NCBI GenBank assembly: GCA_035536315.1
Contig: DATLOJ010000115.1
Span: 1-22,546 of the forward strand
Direction: 5' to 3'
Length of the DNA: 22,546 nt
Source of the DNA: DATLOJ01 sp035536315
Lineage (GTDB): Bacteria; Actinomycetota; CADDZG01; JAHWKV01
Shown here one piece after another: positions 1 to 7,291 of this stretch. The notes under the pieces were generated by a model. That model saw only the letters and a list, made by a program, of their open reading frames with translations, was not told where the DNA came from and did no database searches. The position numbers were made by a program, and so were the translations under genes. Every line of letters starts with the position of its first letter. Within the stretch, counting starts at the first letter, position 1.

Positions 1-1214
1 CGACGGAGCTCGAAGAAGCTCTCGACGAGGGGATGGGGTTCGACGGCTCTTCGATAGAAGGGTTCGCGCGAATCGAAGAGTCCGACATGATCGCCCTGCC
101 TGACGCTTCGACGTTCCAAGTCATGCCTACGCGTTCGGAGCGGCCGGGTTCGGCCCGCATGTTCTGCGACATCAAGATGCCGGACGGAACTCCGTTCGCA
201 GGAGATCCCCGGCAAGTCCTCAAGCGGGCGCTCGGCCGCGCCGCTGAGCTCGGCTATTCGTACTACGTCGGGCCGGAGCTCGAGTACTTCTACTTCAAGG
301 ACTCCGCCGGCACCGAGTTTCTCGATCACGGCTCGTACTTCGATCTGACCCCTCTCGACGAGGCCGGAGACCTGCGCAAGAAGACGGTCGAGTATTTGGA
401 GGAGATGGGAATCCCCGTCGAGTACGTGCATCACGAGGTCTCTCCATCACAGCATGAGATCGACCTTCGTTACGCCGACGCACTCACGATGGCCGACAAC
501 GTCATCACCTACCGATTGGTCGTGAAGGAAGTCGCTCAGGAGCAGGGCGTGTACGCGACGTTCATGCCAAAGCCCGTGGCCGGCATCAACGGAAGCGGAA
601 TGCATACGCACATGTCGTTGTTCGAGGGGGACCGCAACGCGTTCTTCGAGGGATCCGATGCAGCCCACTTGTCGAAGGTGGGAAAAGCATTCCTGGCCGG
701 GATCCTTCATCACGCAAGAGAGATCTGCGCGGTAACCAACCAATGGGTCAACTCCTACAAGCGTTTGATTCCCGGCTTCGAGGCCCCCATCTACATCTGC
801 TGGGCCCGCAGAAACCGTTCGGCGCTGGTCCGTGTACCGATGTACAAGCCGGGCAAGGAAAGCGCGACACGTCTCGAGGCCCGGTTTCCCGATCCAGCCT
901 GCAACCCTTATCTGGCATTCAGCGTGATGCTCGCCGCGGGCCTGAAGGGCATCGAGCAGAACTACGAGCTGCCCGCCGAGGCCGACGACAACATCTATGA
1001 GATGTCCGAGTCACAAAGGCTGGCACAGGGAATCGACGCTCTGCCAGAAGACCTGCACGAAGCGATTCAGGTCTGCGAGTCGTCGGAGCTTGTTCGTGAG
1101 ACCCTCGGCGAGCACACATTCGAGTGGTTCATTCGCAACAAGAAGAGCGAGTGGAACGACCACAAGGCCTACGTCACCCCCTTCGAGCTAGAGCGCTACC
1201 TGCCGATCCTGTAG
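1..1214 (+). CDS. glnA: Type I glutamine synthetase, 5'-truncated by the window edge
   Basis: Makes glutamine from glutamate, ammonia and ATP in the cytoplasm; the family forms dodecamers. The reading frame is open from base 3 and enters mid-protein (TELEEALDEG before MGFDGSSIEGF), so the Met at base 33 is internal and roughly 50 N-terminal residues are missing. Class motifs are in order: MGFDGSSIEGF, GPELEYFYF, PSQHEIDLRYADALTMADN, NGSGMHTHMS (ammonia/ATP region), the NRSALVRVP segment, and the metal/glutamate-binding RFPDPACNPYLAF. The C-terminal region reads NIYEMS instead of the NLY motif that is adenylylated in enterobacterial GSI-beta, so control by adenylylation is doubtful. The TAG stop lies 14 bases from the stop of the convergent HTH-ClpN gene, with no obvious terminator between. 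Family is certain; which glnA paralogue is not. Confidence 0.95.
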   Translation, partial: TELEEALDEGMGFDGSSIEGFARIEESDMIALPDASTFQVMPTRSERPGSARMFCDIKMPDGTPFAGDPRQVLKRALGRAAELGYSYYVGPELEYFYFKDSAGTEFLDHGSYFDLTPLDEAGDLRKKTVEYLEEMGIPVEYVHHEVSPSQHEIDLRYADALTMADNVITYRLVVKEVAQEQGVYATFMPKPVAGINGSGMHTHMSLFEGDRNAFFEGSDAAHLSKVGKAFLAGILHHAREICAVTNQWVNSYKRLIPGFEAPIYICWARRNRSALVRVPMYKPGKESATRLEARFPDPACNPYLAFSVMLAAGLKGIEQNYELPAEADDNIYEMSESQRLAQGIDALPEDLHEAIQVCESSELVRETLGEHTFEWFIRNKKSEWNDHKAYVTPFELERYLPIL

Positions 1215-1228
1215 GGGCCGGGCCGGGT

Positions 1229-2920
1229 TCAGCTTTCCTTCTTCTTGCGGGAAGTGGGCTTGCCCTTCTTACTGGATACCGCCTTCGTCTTCGGTTTGGC
1301 TGCCGGCGCTTTCGCCTTCCGCTTGGCGGGGGCTGACTTGGGCTTGACCGGTCTGGAAGTCGCCTTGGACTTGACGGGCTTCGCTTTGGACTGAGGCTTT
1401 GACTTCCGCGCGGGACGAAGCCTCTCCTCGAGATGTGACCCCGCACTAATAATCTCGCTCACCAGGGTTCTCACCGTTTCGAGCTCGAGTCCTATTCGTT
1501 GCAGAATCTGTGCGGCTATTCCCTCTCCTTCACGGAGTAGCGCGAGTAGCAGATGCTCGGTTCCGATGTATTCGTGCCCCATAGACGACACTTCTCGAAG
1601 GGCCAGCTCGAGCACCTTTTTCGCTCTCGGTGTAAAGGGCACTTGGCCCCCGAATTCCTTGCTTCCCGTGCCGATCATCATCTTGACGGCCAGTCGAGTC
1701 TGTTCGAGAGAAACCCCAAGAATATTCAGCGCGCGAAGAGCGACCCCGCCCCCTTCGGCGCCGGCGAGGAGCCCCAGAAGAAGGTGCTCGGTTCCGACGT
1801 ACCCGTGATTCAGGAGGCGTGCTTCCTCTTGTGAATACAAAATCACATGGCGTGCCTCCTGGGTGAAACGTGCATAGATGCTGGCAGCGGCGGATTTCGG
1901 CTTTTTGGTACCACTGCTCTCTTCGATCCGCTGGATCTCCCCGCGTGCGTCCCGGAGGTTGAAAGCACTCGCCGCCACCACGTTTTTCCTGGAGATCCCA
2001 CCTTTGCTCCGCTCGGCATGCGGGTCTTGCGTCTCCGGCTTTCTCTCTTCTGTGACCGGCAATACATACGAGCCGACAGTCTCGGAGAGTTCCACATTCA
2101 AGATCTCGGTGATCAGGTTCCTCAGAGCAGCGGAATCGACTCCCTGCTTTTGCAGAACTTGGGGCCCCACTCCTTCTCCTTCACGCAGAAGTCCCAGAAG
2201 GATGTGCTCAGTGCCGATGTAGTTGTGCCCCAACTGCAGGGCTTCTCGAAGCGTTAGCTCCAGTACTTTCTTCGATCTCGGGGTGAAAGGAATATGTCCG
2301 GCGACTCTCCCGCTGCCCCTGCCGATCATTTCCTCAATCAGTTGGCGCGATCGACTCAGGAAAACACCGCTCTGCTCTAGAGCCTGAAAGGCCACTCCCT
2401 CTCCCTCCGAAATGAGGCCCAAGAGGAGATGCTCAGTGCCGATGTAGTTGTGTTGCAGTTGCCTCGCTTCTTCCTGAGCAAGGACCACGACTCGTCTCGC
2501 CCTGTCCGTGAACCGTTCGAACATGCTGCCGCCGCCCGAGCCTCTTCTAGCTCTGCGACCCTCCGTCGATCGAGCTCTTACGACGGCCTCGTATCCCTTG
2601 ACGGCTTCCTCCTCGGCTCGTCTGGCAGCCTCCCCTTCGACTGCGCCTGCCGAAGCGGTCGAACCCAGAGTTGAGCCCTCCAGATAAAGACCGGTCACAA
2701 AGCTCTTGAGGGAGTCTTCGGAAACTCTGTAAGAGCCCCCCAGCTGAATTGCATGGAGTTTGCGGTCCCGGATGTATTCACCCACGGTCCTTGGATGGAC
2801 CTCGAGAATTTCTGCGACTTCGGCTGTGGTCAGCAGGTCCCCGAATAGATCTCTTTTGAGACGCTCGACTCTGGCCTTGCGCTCGATGTCCTCTGGGGGA
2901 TGGTTGTCTGCGGATTCCAC
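1229..2920 (-). CDS. HTH - double ClpC N-domain - lysine-rich tail protein (no AAA+ ATPase)
   Basis: A 563-residue protein of unusual build. Residues 28-75 form an excisionase/MerR-type helix-turn-helix (LLTTAEVAEILEVHPRTVGE...). Residues 76-132 are an Ala/Glu/Arg linker. Residues 133-275 are a complete ClpC N-domain beginning with the typical ClpC N-terminus MFERFTDRARRVVVLAQEEA. Residues 281-347 are a second linker, 348-492 a second complete ClpC N-domain (IYARFTQEARHVILYSQEEA), and 502-563 a Lys/Pro/Ala/Ser tail with about 20 lysines, like histone H1. No Walker motif follows, so it cannot be an unfoldase. All four half-sites keep the Thr and Glu that contact phosphoarginine in Bacillus ClpC. 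Start is GTG with a GAGG about 7 bases upstream. Inference: a DNA-bound protein recognising Clp adaptors or marked substrates, or a regulator of Clp genes. Domain calls are firm; function is unknown. Confidence 0.9.
   Translation of the reverse strand: MESADNHPPEDIERKARVERLKRDLFGDLLTTAEVAEILEVHPRTVGEYIRDRKLHAIQLGGSYRVSEDSLKSFVTGLYLEGSTLGSTASAGAVEGEAARRAEEEAVKGYEAVVRARSTEGRRARRGSGGGSMFERFTDRARRVVVLAQEEARQLQHNYIGTEHLLLGLISEGEGVAFQALEQSGVFLSRSRQLIEEMIGRGSGRVAGHIPFTPRSKKVLELTLREALQLGHNYIGTEHILLGLLREGEGVGPQVLQKQGVDSAALRNLITEILNVELSETVGSYVLPVTEERKPETQDPHAERSKGGISRKNVVAASAFNLRDARGEIQRIEESSGTKKPKSAAASIYARFTQEARHVILYSQEEARLLNHGYVGTEHLLLGLLAGAEGGGVALRALNILGVSLEQTRLAVKMMIGTGSKEFGGQVPFTPRAKKVLELALREVSSMGHEYIGTEHLLLALLREGEGIAAQILQRIGLELETVRTLVSEIISAGSHLEERLRPARKSKPQSKAKPVKSKATSRPVKPKSAPAKRKAKAPAAKPKTKAVSSKKGKPTSRKKKES
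1551..2452 (-). repeat. Four imperfect DNA repeats encoding the YIGTEHLLL core of the ClpN half-domains
   Basis: Near-identical segments of about 26 bases lie at 1551-1576, 1782-1807, 2201-2227 and 2427-2452 (plus-strand core TGCTCGGTTCCGATGTA or TGCTCAGTGCCGATGTA). They encode the Y(I/V)GTEHLLL stretch of the four half-repeats. Spacing of about 230, 420 and 226 bases shows two-fold duplication within each domain and a second duplication of the whole domain. Confidence 0.75.
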
Positions 2921-3038
2921 GGTAGTCCTCGGTAGGTTGCGGATTCTGACGAATGTTCGCGCATTCTACGGAGCACCGCAAGACCTCTCTTACAAGAGCC
3001 CACACCCAGATAACAATTTCTCAACTTTTTTCTCTGGG

Positions 3039-3066
3039 ACCCCCGTTTTGGCACGTTTTCGGGGGT
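3039..3066. promoter_or_regulatory. Inverted repeat containing a 10-bp-spaced direct repeat
   Basis: Arms ACCCCCG (3039-3045) and CGGGGGT (3060-3066) are perfect inverted repeats. Inside them CGTTTT occurs twice, at 3044-3049 and 3054-3059, exactly one helical turn apart. The element ends 3 bases before the damage-type promoter of the HNH gene, in the divergent region shared with the HTH-ClpN gene. It has no trailing T-run, so it is more likely an operator than a terminator. The binding protein is unknown. Confidence 0.4.
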
Positions 3067-3069
3067 TTG

Positions 3070-3092
3070 TTGTCACTACCCCTCTCTATGAT
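3070..3092 (+). promoter_or_regulatory. RecA-NDp / PafBC-type DNA-damage promoter
   Basis: TTGTCACTA (3070-3078), exactly 8 bases, then TATGAT (3087-3092). This matches the mycobacterial LexA-independent damage promoter TTGTCRGTG-N8-TANNNT at 7 of 9 upstream positions plus the full -10 and the diagnostic short spacer. It lies 28 bases before the HNH start codon, whose ribosome site is GAAGGGGGG at 3107-3115. A normal 17-bp-spaced -35 is not visible. Confidence 0.6.
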
Positions 3093-3120
3093 TTGGGGTG
3101 CAGGTTGAAGGGGGGTTTCA

Positions 3121-4299
3121 ATGAAGGACAGGACCGATTTCCCGGAGTCGAGCATCGACACCGTGATGGTCCAGCGTCCTGCGGCCGTCGAGGATTTCAC
3201 TAAGAGGGCCGACGACTGGTACCGCCGAAAGCTCGCACTCGAGCGCGAAGGGATGCAGCTTGCGACCGAGATGGAGCGGTTCCGGCTCTACGAGCACGAC
3301 GGCCAGGACTCGACCGGCCGCTGGTTCGCCAACCACTTCGGGCTCGGGGTCGGAAGGACCTCCGAGTTCGTAAATGTGGCTCTGGCCCTCCAGAAGCTAC
3401 CCAAGAGCGATGAGGCCTACGGCCAGGGCCGGATTAGCTACGACCATCTAAGGGCCATCACCCAGGTCGCCAACGACGAGAACGAGGCAGACCTTCTGGC
3501 AGCCGTCGAAGGCACCTCGGTCAAAGACACCTTCAAGGTCGTGGACAGGATCATCGAGGTCTCCGCCGAGGACTCCCGCAACGCCCGCAGCAACCGCTAC
3601 CTGTCTATGCGCTGGGACCACGACAGCAGGCTCTTGTGGATAAGCGGCGCTCTTCCAGAAGAGGAGGGGGCCCTGTTCGAGACCGCCATCGACACCCTTG
3701 CCAAAAGGATGCCCAAGAAGAGCGTCGATGGCGACTACACCCCGATCGAGTCCAGAAGGGCCGATGCCCTCAGCCTTATGGCCGACTCAACCCTGGCCCA
3801 GCACCCCTCCAAGCCGAGGGTGGTGGTGCACGTCGATGCGGATACCTTGCTGAAGGGCGAGGGAGCCGCCGAGGTGGAAGGGGGATCCACGATCTCTGCC
3901 GAAACCGCCAAGCGGCTTTGCTGCGACGCGAGCCTTCAGAAAGTGATCAACCAGGACGGGGTCCCGATCGGGGTGGGAAGGGCTATGCGAACGGTTCCTC
4001 ACTGGATCCTTACGTTCCTAAAGCTCAGGGACGCCACCTGCCGCTTTCCGGGATGCGACCGCCGCAACATGCTCGATGCCCACCACATCCTTCACTGGAT
4101 AAACGGGGGACCGACCAACTACGACAACCTGGTCCTTTTGTGCAAGACCCACCACTACATGGTCCATGAGGGCGGGTACACGGTGAGCGGAGAACCGCCG
4201 AAGACCTGGATCGAACGTCCGGGAAAGACCCCGATAAAAGTGGGGCCACCGATCTTCGTGAACAAAAGGTCCGAAGCCCCGGCGCCGATGAAGTGTTGA
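3121..4299 (+). CDS. DUF222 / HNH endonuclease, 13E12-repeat family
   Basis: 392 residues. The N-terminal two thirds is the helical DUF222 region typical of 13E12-type proteins (TGRWFANHFGLGVGRTSEFV, GRISYDHLRAITQVA). The C-terminus is an HNH nuclease: C307-x4-C312 of a likely zinc site, D319-A-H-H-I, G329-G-P-T, N336, and C341-x2-H-H with H349, so all catalytic and metal residues appear present. A strong ribosome site GAAGGGGGG lies 5 bases before ATG. The family is abundant and multi-copy in actinobacteria and behaves like a mobile or repeated gene; its biological role is unsettled. It stands alone, with a damage-type promoter upstream and tRNA-Lys 73 bases downstream. Family call is firm; substrate is unknown. 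Confidence 0.92.
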   Translation: MKDRTDFPESSIDTVMVQRPAAVEDFTKRADDWYRRKLALEREGMQLATEMERFRLYEHDGQDSTGRWFANHFGLGVGRTSEFVNVALALQKLPKSDEAYGQGRISYDHLRAITQVANDENEADLLAAVEGTSVKDTFKVVDRIIEVSAEDSRNARSNRYLSMRWDHDSRLLWISGALPEEEGALFETAIDTLAKRMPKKSVDGDYTPIESRRADALSLMADSTLAQHPSKPRVVVHVDADTLLKGEGAAEVEGGSTISAETAKRLCCDASLQKVINQDGVPIGVGRAMRTVPHWILTFLKLRDATCRFPGCDRRNMLDAHHILHWINGGPTNYDNLVLLCKTHHYMVHEGGYTVSGEPPKTWIERPGKTPIKVGPPIFVNKRSEAPAPMKC

Positions 4300-4343
4300 G
4301 AACTGCTCGGCCCAACTACAACTAAACCAGTAACGCCCGTCGC

Positions 4344-4349
4344 TAGACT
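4344..4349 (+). promoter_or_regulatory. Putative -10 element for tRNA-Lys
   Basis: TAGACT fits the actinobacterial TANNNT -10 and lies 23 bases before the mature 5' end of tRNA-Lys. The nine bases CTAGACTGG recur upstream of the second M16 gene (11672-11680). No convincing -35 hexamer is seen at 16-18 bases. Confidence 0.3.
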
Positions 4350-4372
4350 GGTATTCGGGCATTTCTCGAGAA

Positions 4373-4444
4373 GGGCCTCTAGCTCATCTGGTAGAGCTCC
4401 GGACTTTTAATCCGGCGGGCGGGGTTCGAGTCCCCGGGGGCCCA
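4373..4444 (+). tRNA. tRNA-Lys (anticodon UUU)
   Basis: Complete cloverleaf of 72 bases. Acceptor GGGCCTC pairs with GGGGCCC (one G-U). D-arm is GCTC/GAGC with loop ATCTGGTA. Anticodon stem CCGGA/TCCGG has loop CTTTTAA and anticodon TTT. The variable loop has 4 bases, and T-arm CGGGG/CCCCG has loop TTCGAGT. Discriminator A is followed by CTC, so the 3' CCA is not encoded and must be added enzymatically. Confidence 0.95.
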
Positions 4445-4476
4445 CTCAATTGCTCATCCCGGCCCAGTCTTTGAGC

Positions 4477-4482
4477 TACCCT
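4477..4482 (+). promoter_or_regulatory. Putative -10 for near-leaderless transcription of the FkbM-permease gene
   Basis: TACCCT (TANNNT) ends 8 bases before the ATG at 4491, and no Shine-Dalgarno sequence precedes that ATG. This fits a transcript starting at or next to the start codon. TTGCTC at 4450 is a poor -35 with a 21-base spacer. Confidence 0.35.
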
Positions 4483-4490
4483 CGCACTGC

Positions 4491-6530
4491 ATGGGCTCTC
4501 CCTTTCCTTTCGAGTCGAGCCCACCAAACGGGGGCTCGCATGAAGAGACTGGCTCGCGCCCAGTGGCGAGCGCCGATGACCACGGCCTCGTTCGGGGTTC
4601 CGGAGAAAAGCTCCTAATCGCTCGCGTTGAGGTCGCTGAGCGGCTCACGACGATCTTTGCAGTGGACCCCGCTTCCACCGATCCGATTTCGGTATGGCTC
4701 GGTCAACAGCCCACCTTCGACGACCTGCCCCTGCGTCTGTTTCTCGACCTCGCGGAAACCGCGAAAACTGTCGTGGACGTCGGAGCGCATGTCGGTACCT
4801 TCTCCCTCCCGGCCGCCACCCTCGGTTGCCGGGTGATAGCGATCGAGGGTTCCCCGGAGAATGCACGCCTCCTGGCGATTGCAAAGGGGCTCAACAACCT
4901 GGAGAGGCTCGAAGTTGTCAACGCGGTCGCATCCGACCGCGGGGGGACTCAGTCCTTCACGGCTCACGGCCCATGGGGGCATGTGAGCATCACCGGCGCC
5001 CTGCCGGACATCCCACGTGTGGATGTTCAGTCCGTTCGGCTCGACGAGCTCCTCAGAAGGCGCGGCCTGGAAACCATTGACTTAATGAAGATCGACATCG
5101 AAGGCTACGAGCTGGCTGCTCTGCGGGGTCTCGCCGAATTCCTGCGCACGCGCAGTGTGGCTCACATCATCTTCGAGTCGAACGCCTCGATGCTCGAAAA
5201 CTACGGCTTGGCACCACAGGATCTTCTCAAGTACCTCAGTGACTTCGGTTACCAGATCTACTACATCGACCGCGAAAATCCCGGCTCACTCGTAACGATC
5301 GATCCGATGTTCGTTCAACCTGATTGCGTCGCGGATTACCTTGCGACGACAAGTGCGCCGGCTCTCGAGCGGTGGGCTGTTGCGCCACCACTCAGGCTTG
5401 CCGAAACGCTGGAACGCGTTCTGGAGTGCACTACAAGTGACAACGCCGGCTTTCGACGCTACGCGGCCAAGCTTCTGGTCGAGGGACCTACATGGCTTCG
5501 AGGCTGGCCCGAAAGCCGGGACCCCCTCGAGCGACTGGCTGAGGACGAAAATGCAGAGGTTCGGAAAATCGTTACTCCGACCGTTGTGGCGGCGAGACTG
5601 CTGGATCCAGAGCCGACAGCAGGCCACCCTCGTATTGAAGACACCCAGGAGTCGCAGGACGACTCCTGGGATGAAGCCAAAACGGAGCACGACCCCAATC
5701 CGGTCTCCAATCACTTGTACGACTCTTACCGAAAACGGGTGGGGATCGCCCCCATGGTAAAGAACATCCGCGCTCACCGCGGTCTTATCAAGCTGCTTGT
5801 CAGACGCGATCTCACACTCAGGTACCGCCGGTCTCTGCTCGGGGTCTGGTGGGCGATGCTCCATCCGATGCTGAATGTGCTGGTCATGTGGCTCGTGTTC
5901 GCGCACATCTTTCAAATCGCCGTCACGGACGTGCCATACGTGGTCTATCTGTTGAGCGGGATCATCGTTTTCAGCTTCTTCTCGCAGGCGGTCCAAAACG
6001 TTGGCGCTTCTTTAGTTGGTAGCGAGGGAATCCTCATGAGGCTTCATGTGCCGTCGGAGGTCTTGTCGTTCTCGTCGGCCCTCGGCACCGCCGCCAACAC
6101 GGCCATCCTGTTGGTCCCCCTCCTCATTCTTCAGGTGGCTATCGGCCCGGGGGTCTCTCCCGCGCTTCCCGTCGCCCTTTTGATCTTGACGCTCGCGCTT
6201 CTGTTCGCCGTGGGAACAGGATTGATCGTTGCGTCGGTTGCGGTTAGGTTTCCCGACGCCCTGACGCTGACAACCGTAGTGACACAGCTTCTTGCTTTCC
6301 TGACTCCCACCTTCTATCCGGTGGATGCCATCCCGTTCCCCTATCGATGGGCCATCCTCAGCAATCCACTCACTCACTTCGTGAGGCTGTTCCGCTCAGC
6401 AATTTACGGCGGTCCTCTGGATTCGTGGCGGAGCTGGACCGTGATCGGCGTCCTGACGGCTGGATCATTGTTTCTTGGGACTCGCTTTTTCTCGCGGGCC
6501 TCTCGTCGAGCCGTGGTGGTGATGCAATGA
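4491..6530 (+). CDS. FkbM-family methyltransferase fused to ABC-2 polysaccharide export permease
   Basis: 679 residues combining two activities. Residues about 40-260 are an FkbM-type SAM methyltransferase: motif I VVDVGAHVGTFS (94-105) and hallmark DIEGYE (202-207). Residues 280-375 are a helical middle region with no clear family. Residues 380-420 are an acidic linker (EDTQESQDDSWDEAKTEHDP). Residues 421-679 are a Wzm/TagG-like permease (IKLLVRRDLTLRYRRSLLG, then about six hydrophobic spans). It overlaps the ATPase gene by ATGA, as expected for a permease/ATPase pair. Likely role: methylate a glycan or glycolipid and export it across the cytoplasmic membrane. An internal ATG at 5754 (Met422), preceded by GGTGGGGAT, could make a free permease. 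The frame is continuous, so there is no sign of a frameshift artefact. Confidence 0.88.
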   Translation: MGSPFPFESSPPNGGSHEETGSRPVASADDHGLVRGSGEKLLIARVEVAERLTTIFAVDPASTDPISVWLGQQPTFDDLPLRLFLDLAETAKTVVDVGAHVGTFSLPAATLGCRVIAIEGSPENARLLAIAKGLNNLERLEVVNAVASDRGGTQSFTAHGPWGHVSITGALPDIPRVDVQSVRLDELLRRRGLETIDLMKIDIEGYELAALRGLAEFLRTRSVAHIIFESNASMLENYGLAPQDLLKYLSDFGYQIYYIDRENPGSLVTIDPMFVQPDCVADYLATTSAPALERWAVAPPLRLAETLERVLECTTSDNAGFRRYAAKLLVEGPTWLRGWPESRDPLERLAEDENAEVRKIVTPTVVAARLLDPEPTAGHPRIEDTQESQDDSWDEAKTEHDPNPVSNHLYDSYRKRVGIAPMVKNIRAHRGLIKLLVRRDLTLRYRRSLLGVWWAMLHPMLNVLVMWLVFAHIFQIAVTDVPYVVYLLSGIIVFSFFSQAVQNVGASLVGSEGILMRLHVPSEVLSFSSALGTAANTAILLVPLLILQVAIGPGVSPALPVALLILTLALLFAVGTGLIVASVAVRFPDALTLTTVVTQLLAFLTPTFYPVDAIPFPYRWAILSNPLTHFVRLFRSAIYGGPLDSWRSWTVIGVLTAGSLFLGTRFFSRASRRAVVVMQ

Positions 6531-7291
6531 ACGCCATCGAGGTCTCGGATCTCTCGGTGGCGTACCGCGTACTCACCGACCCCACTTCCAGCCTGAAGGA
6601 CTACACATTCAGGCTCCTCAAAAGGCAGGTGAGGTACGAGCGCATATGGGCCCTGCGGGAAGTGACCTTCACAGTTCCCCGAGGATCGATCTTCTGCATC
6701 ATCGGTCCCAACGGGGCAGGCAAGTCGACCCTGGTTAAGGTGCTCGGTCAGATACTTCCGCCCTCAACCGGCCGAGTGATCGTTCGGGGCTCATCTGCCG
6801 TCCTCGCCGACCTCGGTGCCGGCTTCGAGGCTGATCTCACGGGAAAGGAGAACATCGTTTTGTACGGCGCGTACCTCGGACGAGACCCCAAGCTCATGCG
6901 CCGCGACGCCGAGGAGATCGCCGAATGGGCCGGGGTTTCCGCTTTTCTCGACGTCCCTCTCCGGGCCTACTCCTCCGGCATGCTTGCCCGGCTTGGGTTT
7001 GCGATCGCAACAGCCTGCGAGCCAGAGGTGGTACTGGTAGACGAGGTTCTCGCTGTCGGCGACGAGACCTTTCGCCGACGGGCCGTCGAGCGACTCGAGC
7101 GACTCATTCTCCACGGATCGACTGCAGTGGTTGTTTCGCACGGCCTGGACGCCGTGGTCGAGATGGCAAACCAGGTAATGCTTCTCGAATCGGGCAGAAT
7201 CTCGGAACTGGGCGCGCCCTCAACCGTGGTGGCAGCCTACCGAGAACGAGCAGAAGCAAGTGAGGGGCAGATCGAACGGGTGACGTCGTGA
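6527..7291 (+). CDS. ABC exporter ATPase, Wzt/TagH-like
   Basis: 254-residue ATPase of a polysaccharide or teichoic-acid-type exporter, partner of the upstream permease. Walker A GPNGAGKST (60-68), the Wzt-style degenerate signature YSSGM (148-152), Walker B VVLVDE (168-173) and H-loop His205 are all present. The start is the ATG overlapping the permease stop (ATGA); the frame is open further upstream, but that part lies inside permease coding sequence and is a shadow. The protein ends shortly after the nucleotide-binding domain, lacking the C-terminal glycan-binding domain of E. coli O9a-type Wzt. This suggests a substrate that needs no end-cap recognition. It overlaps the next gene by GTGA. 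Confidence 0.93.
   Translation: MNAIEVSDLSVAYRVLTDPTSSLKDYTFRLLKRQVRYERIWALREVTFTVPRGSIFCIIGPNGAGKSTLVKVLGQILPPSTGRVIVRGSSAVLADLGAGFEADLTGKENIVLYGAYLGRDPKLMRRDAEEIAEWAGVSAFLDVPLRAYSSGMLARLGFAIATACEPEVVLVDEVLAVGDETFRRRAVERLERLILHGSTAVVVSHGLDAVVEMANQVMLLESGRISELGAPSTVVAAYRERAEASEGQIERVTS

Noticed and set aside
2951..2966. GAATG-TTCGCG-CATTC interrupted palindrome with a GTTCGC half-site upstream of the HTH-ClpN gene
   Set aside because: Considered as a ClgR or LexA box because of the Clp link, but only half-sites match and the arms are 5 bp; not convincing.
5286..5996. Minus-strand open frame of 236 codons
   Set aside because: Antisense to the linker and permease part of the FkbM fusion; no family resemblance.
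6347..6526. 60-codon upstream extension of the ABC ATPase frame
   Set aside because: It overlaps permease coding sequence in another frame; the ATGA-overlap ATG at 6527 gives the normal N-terminus MNAIEVSDLS.
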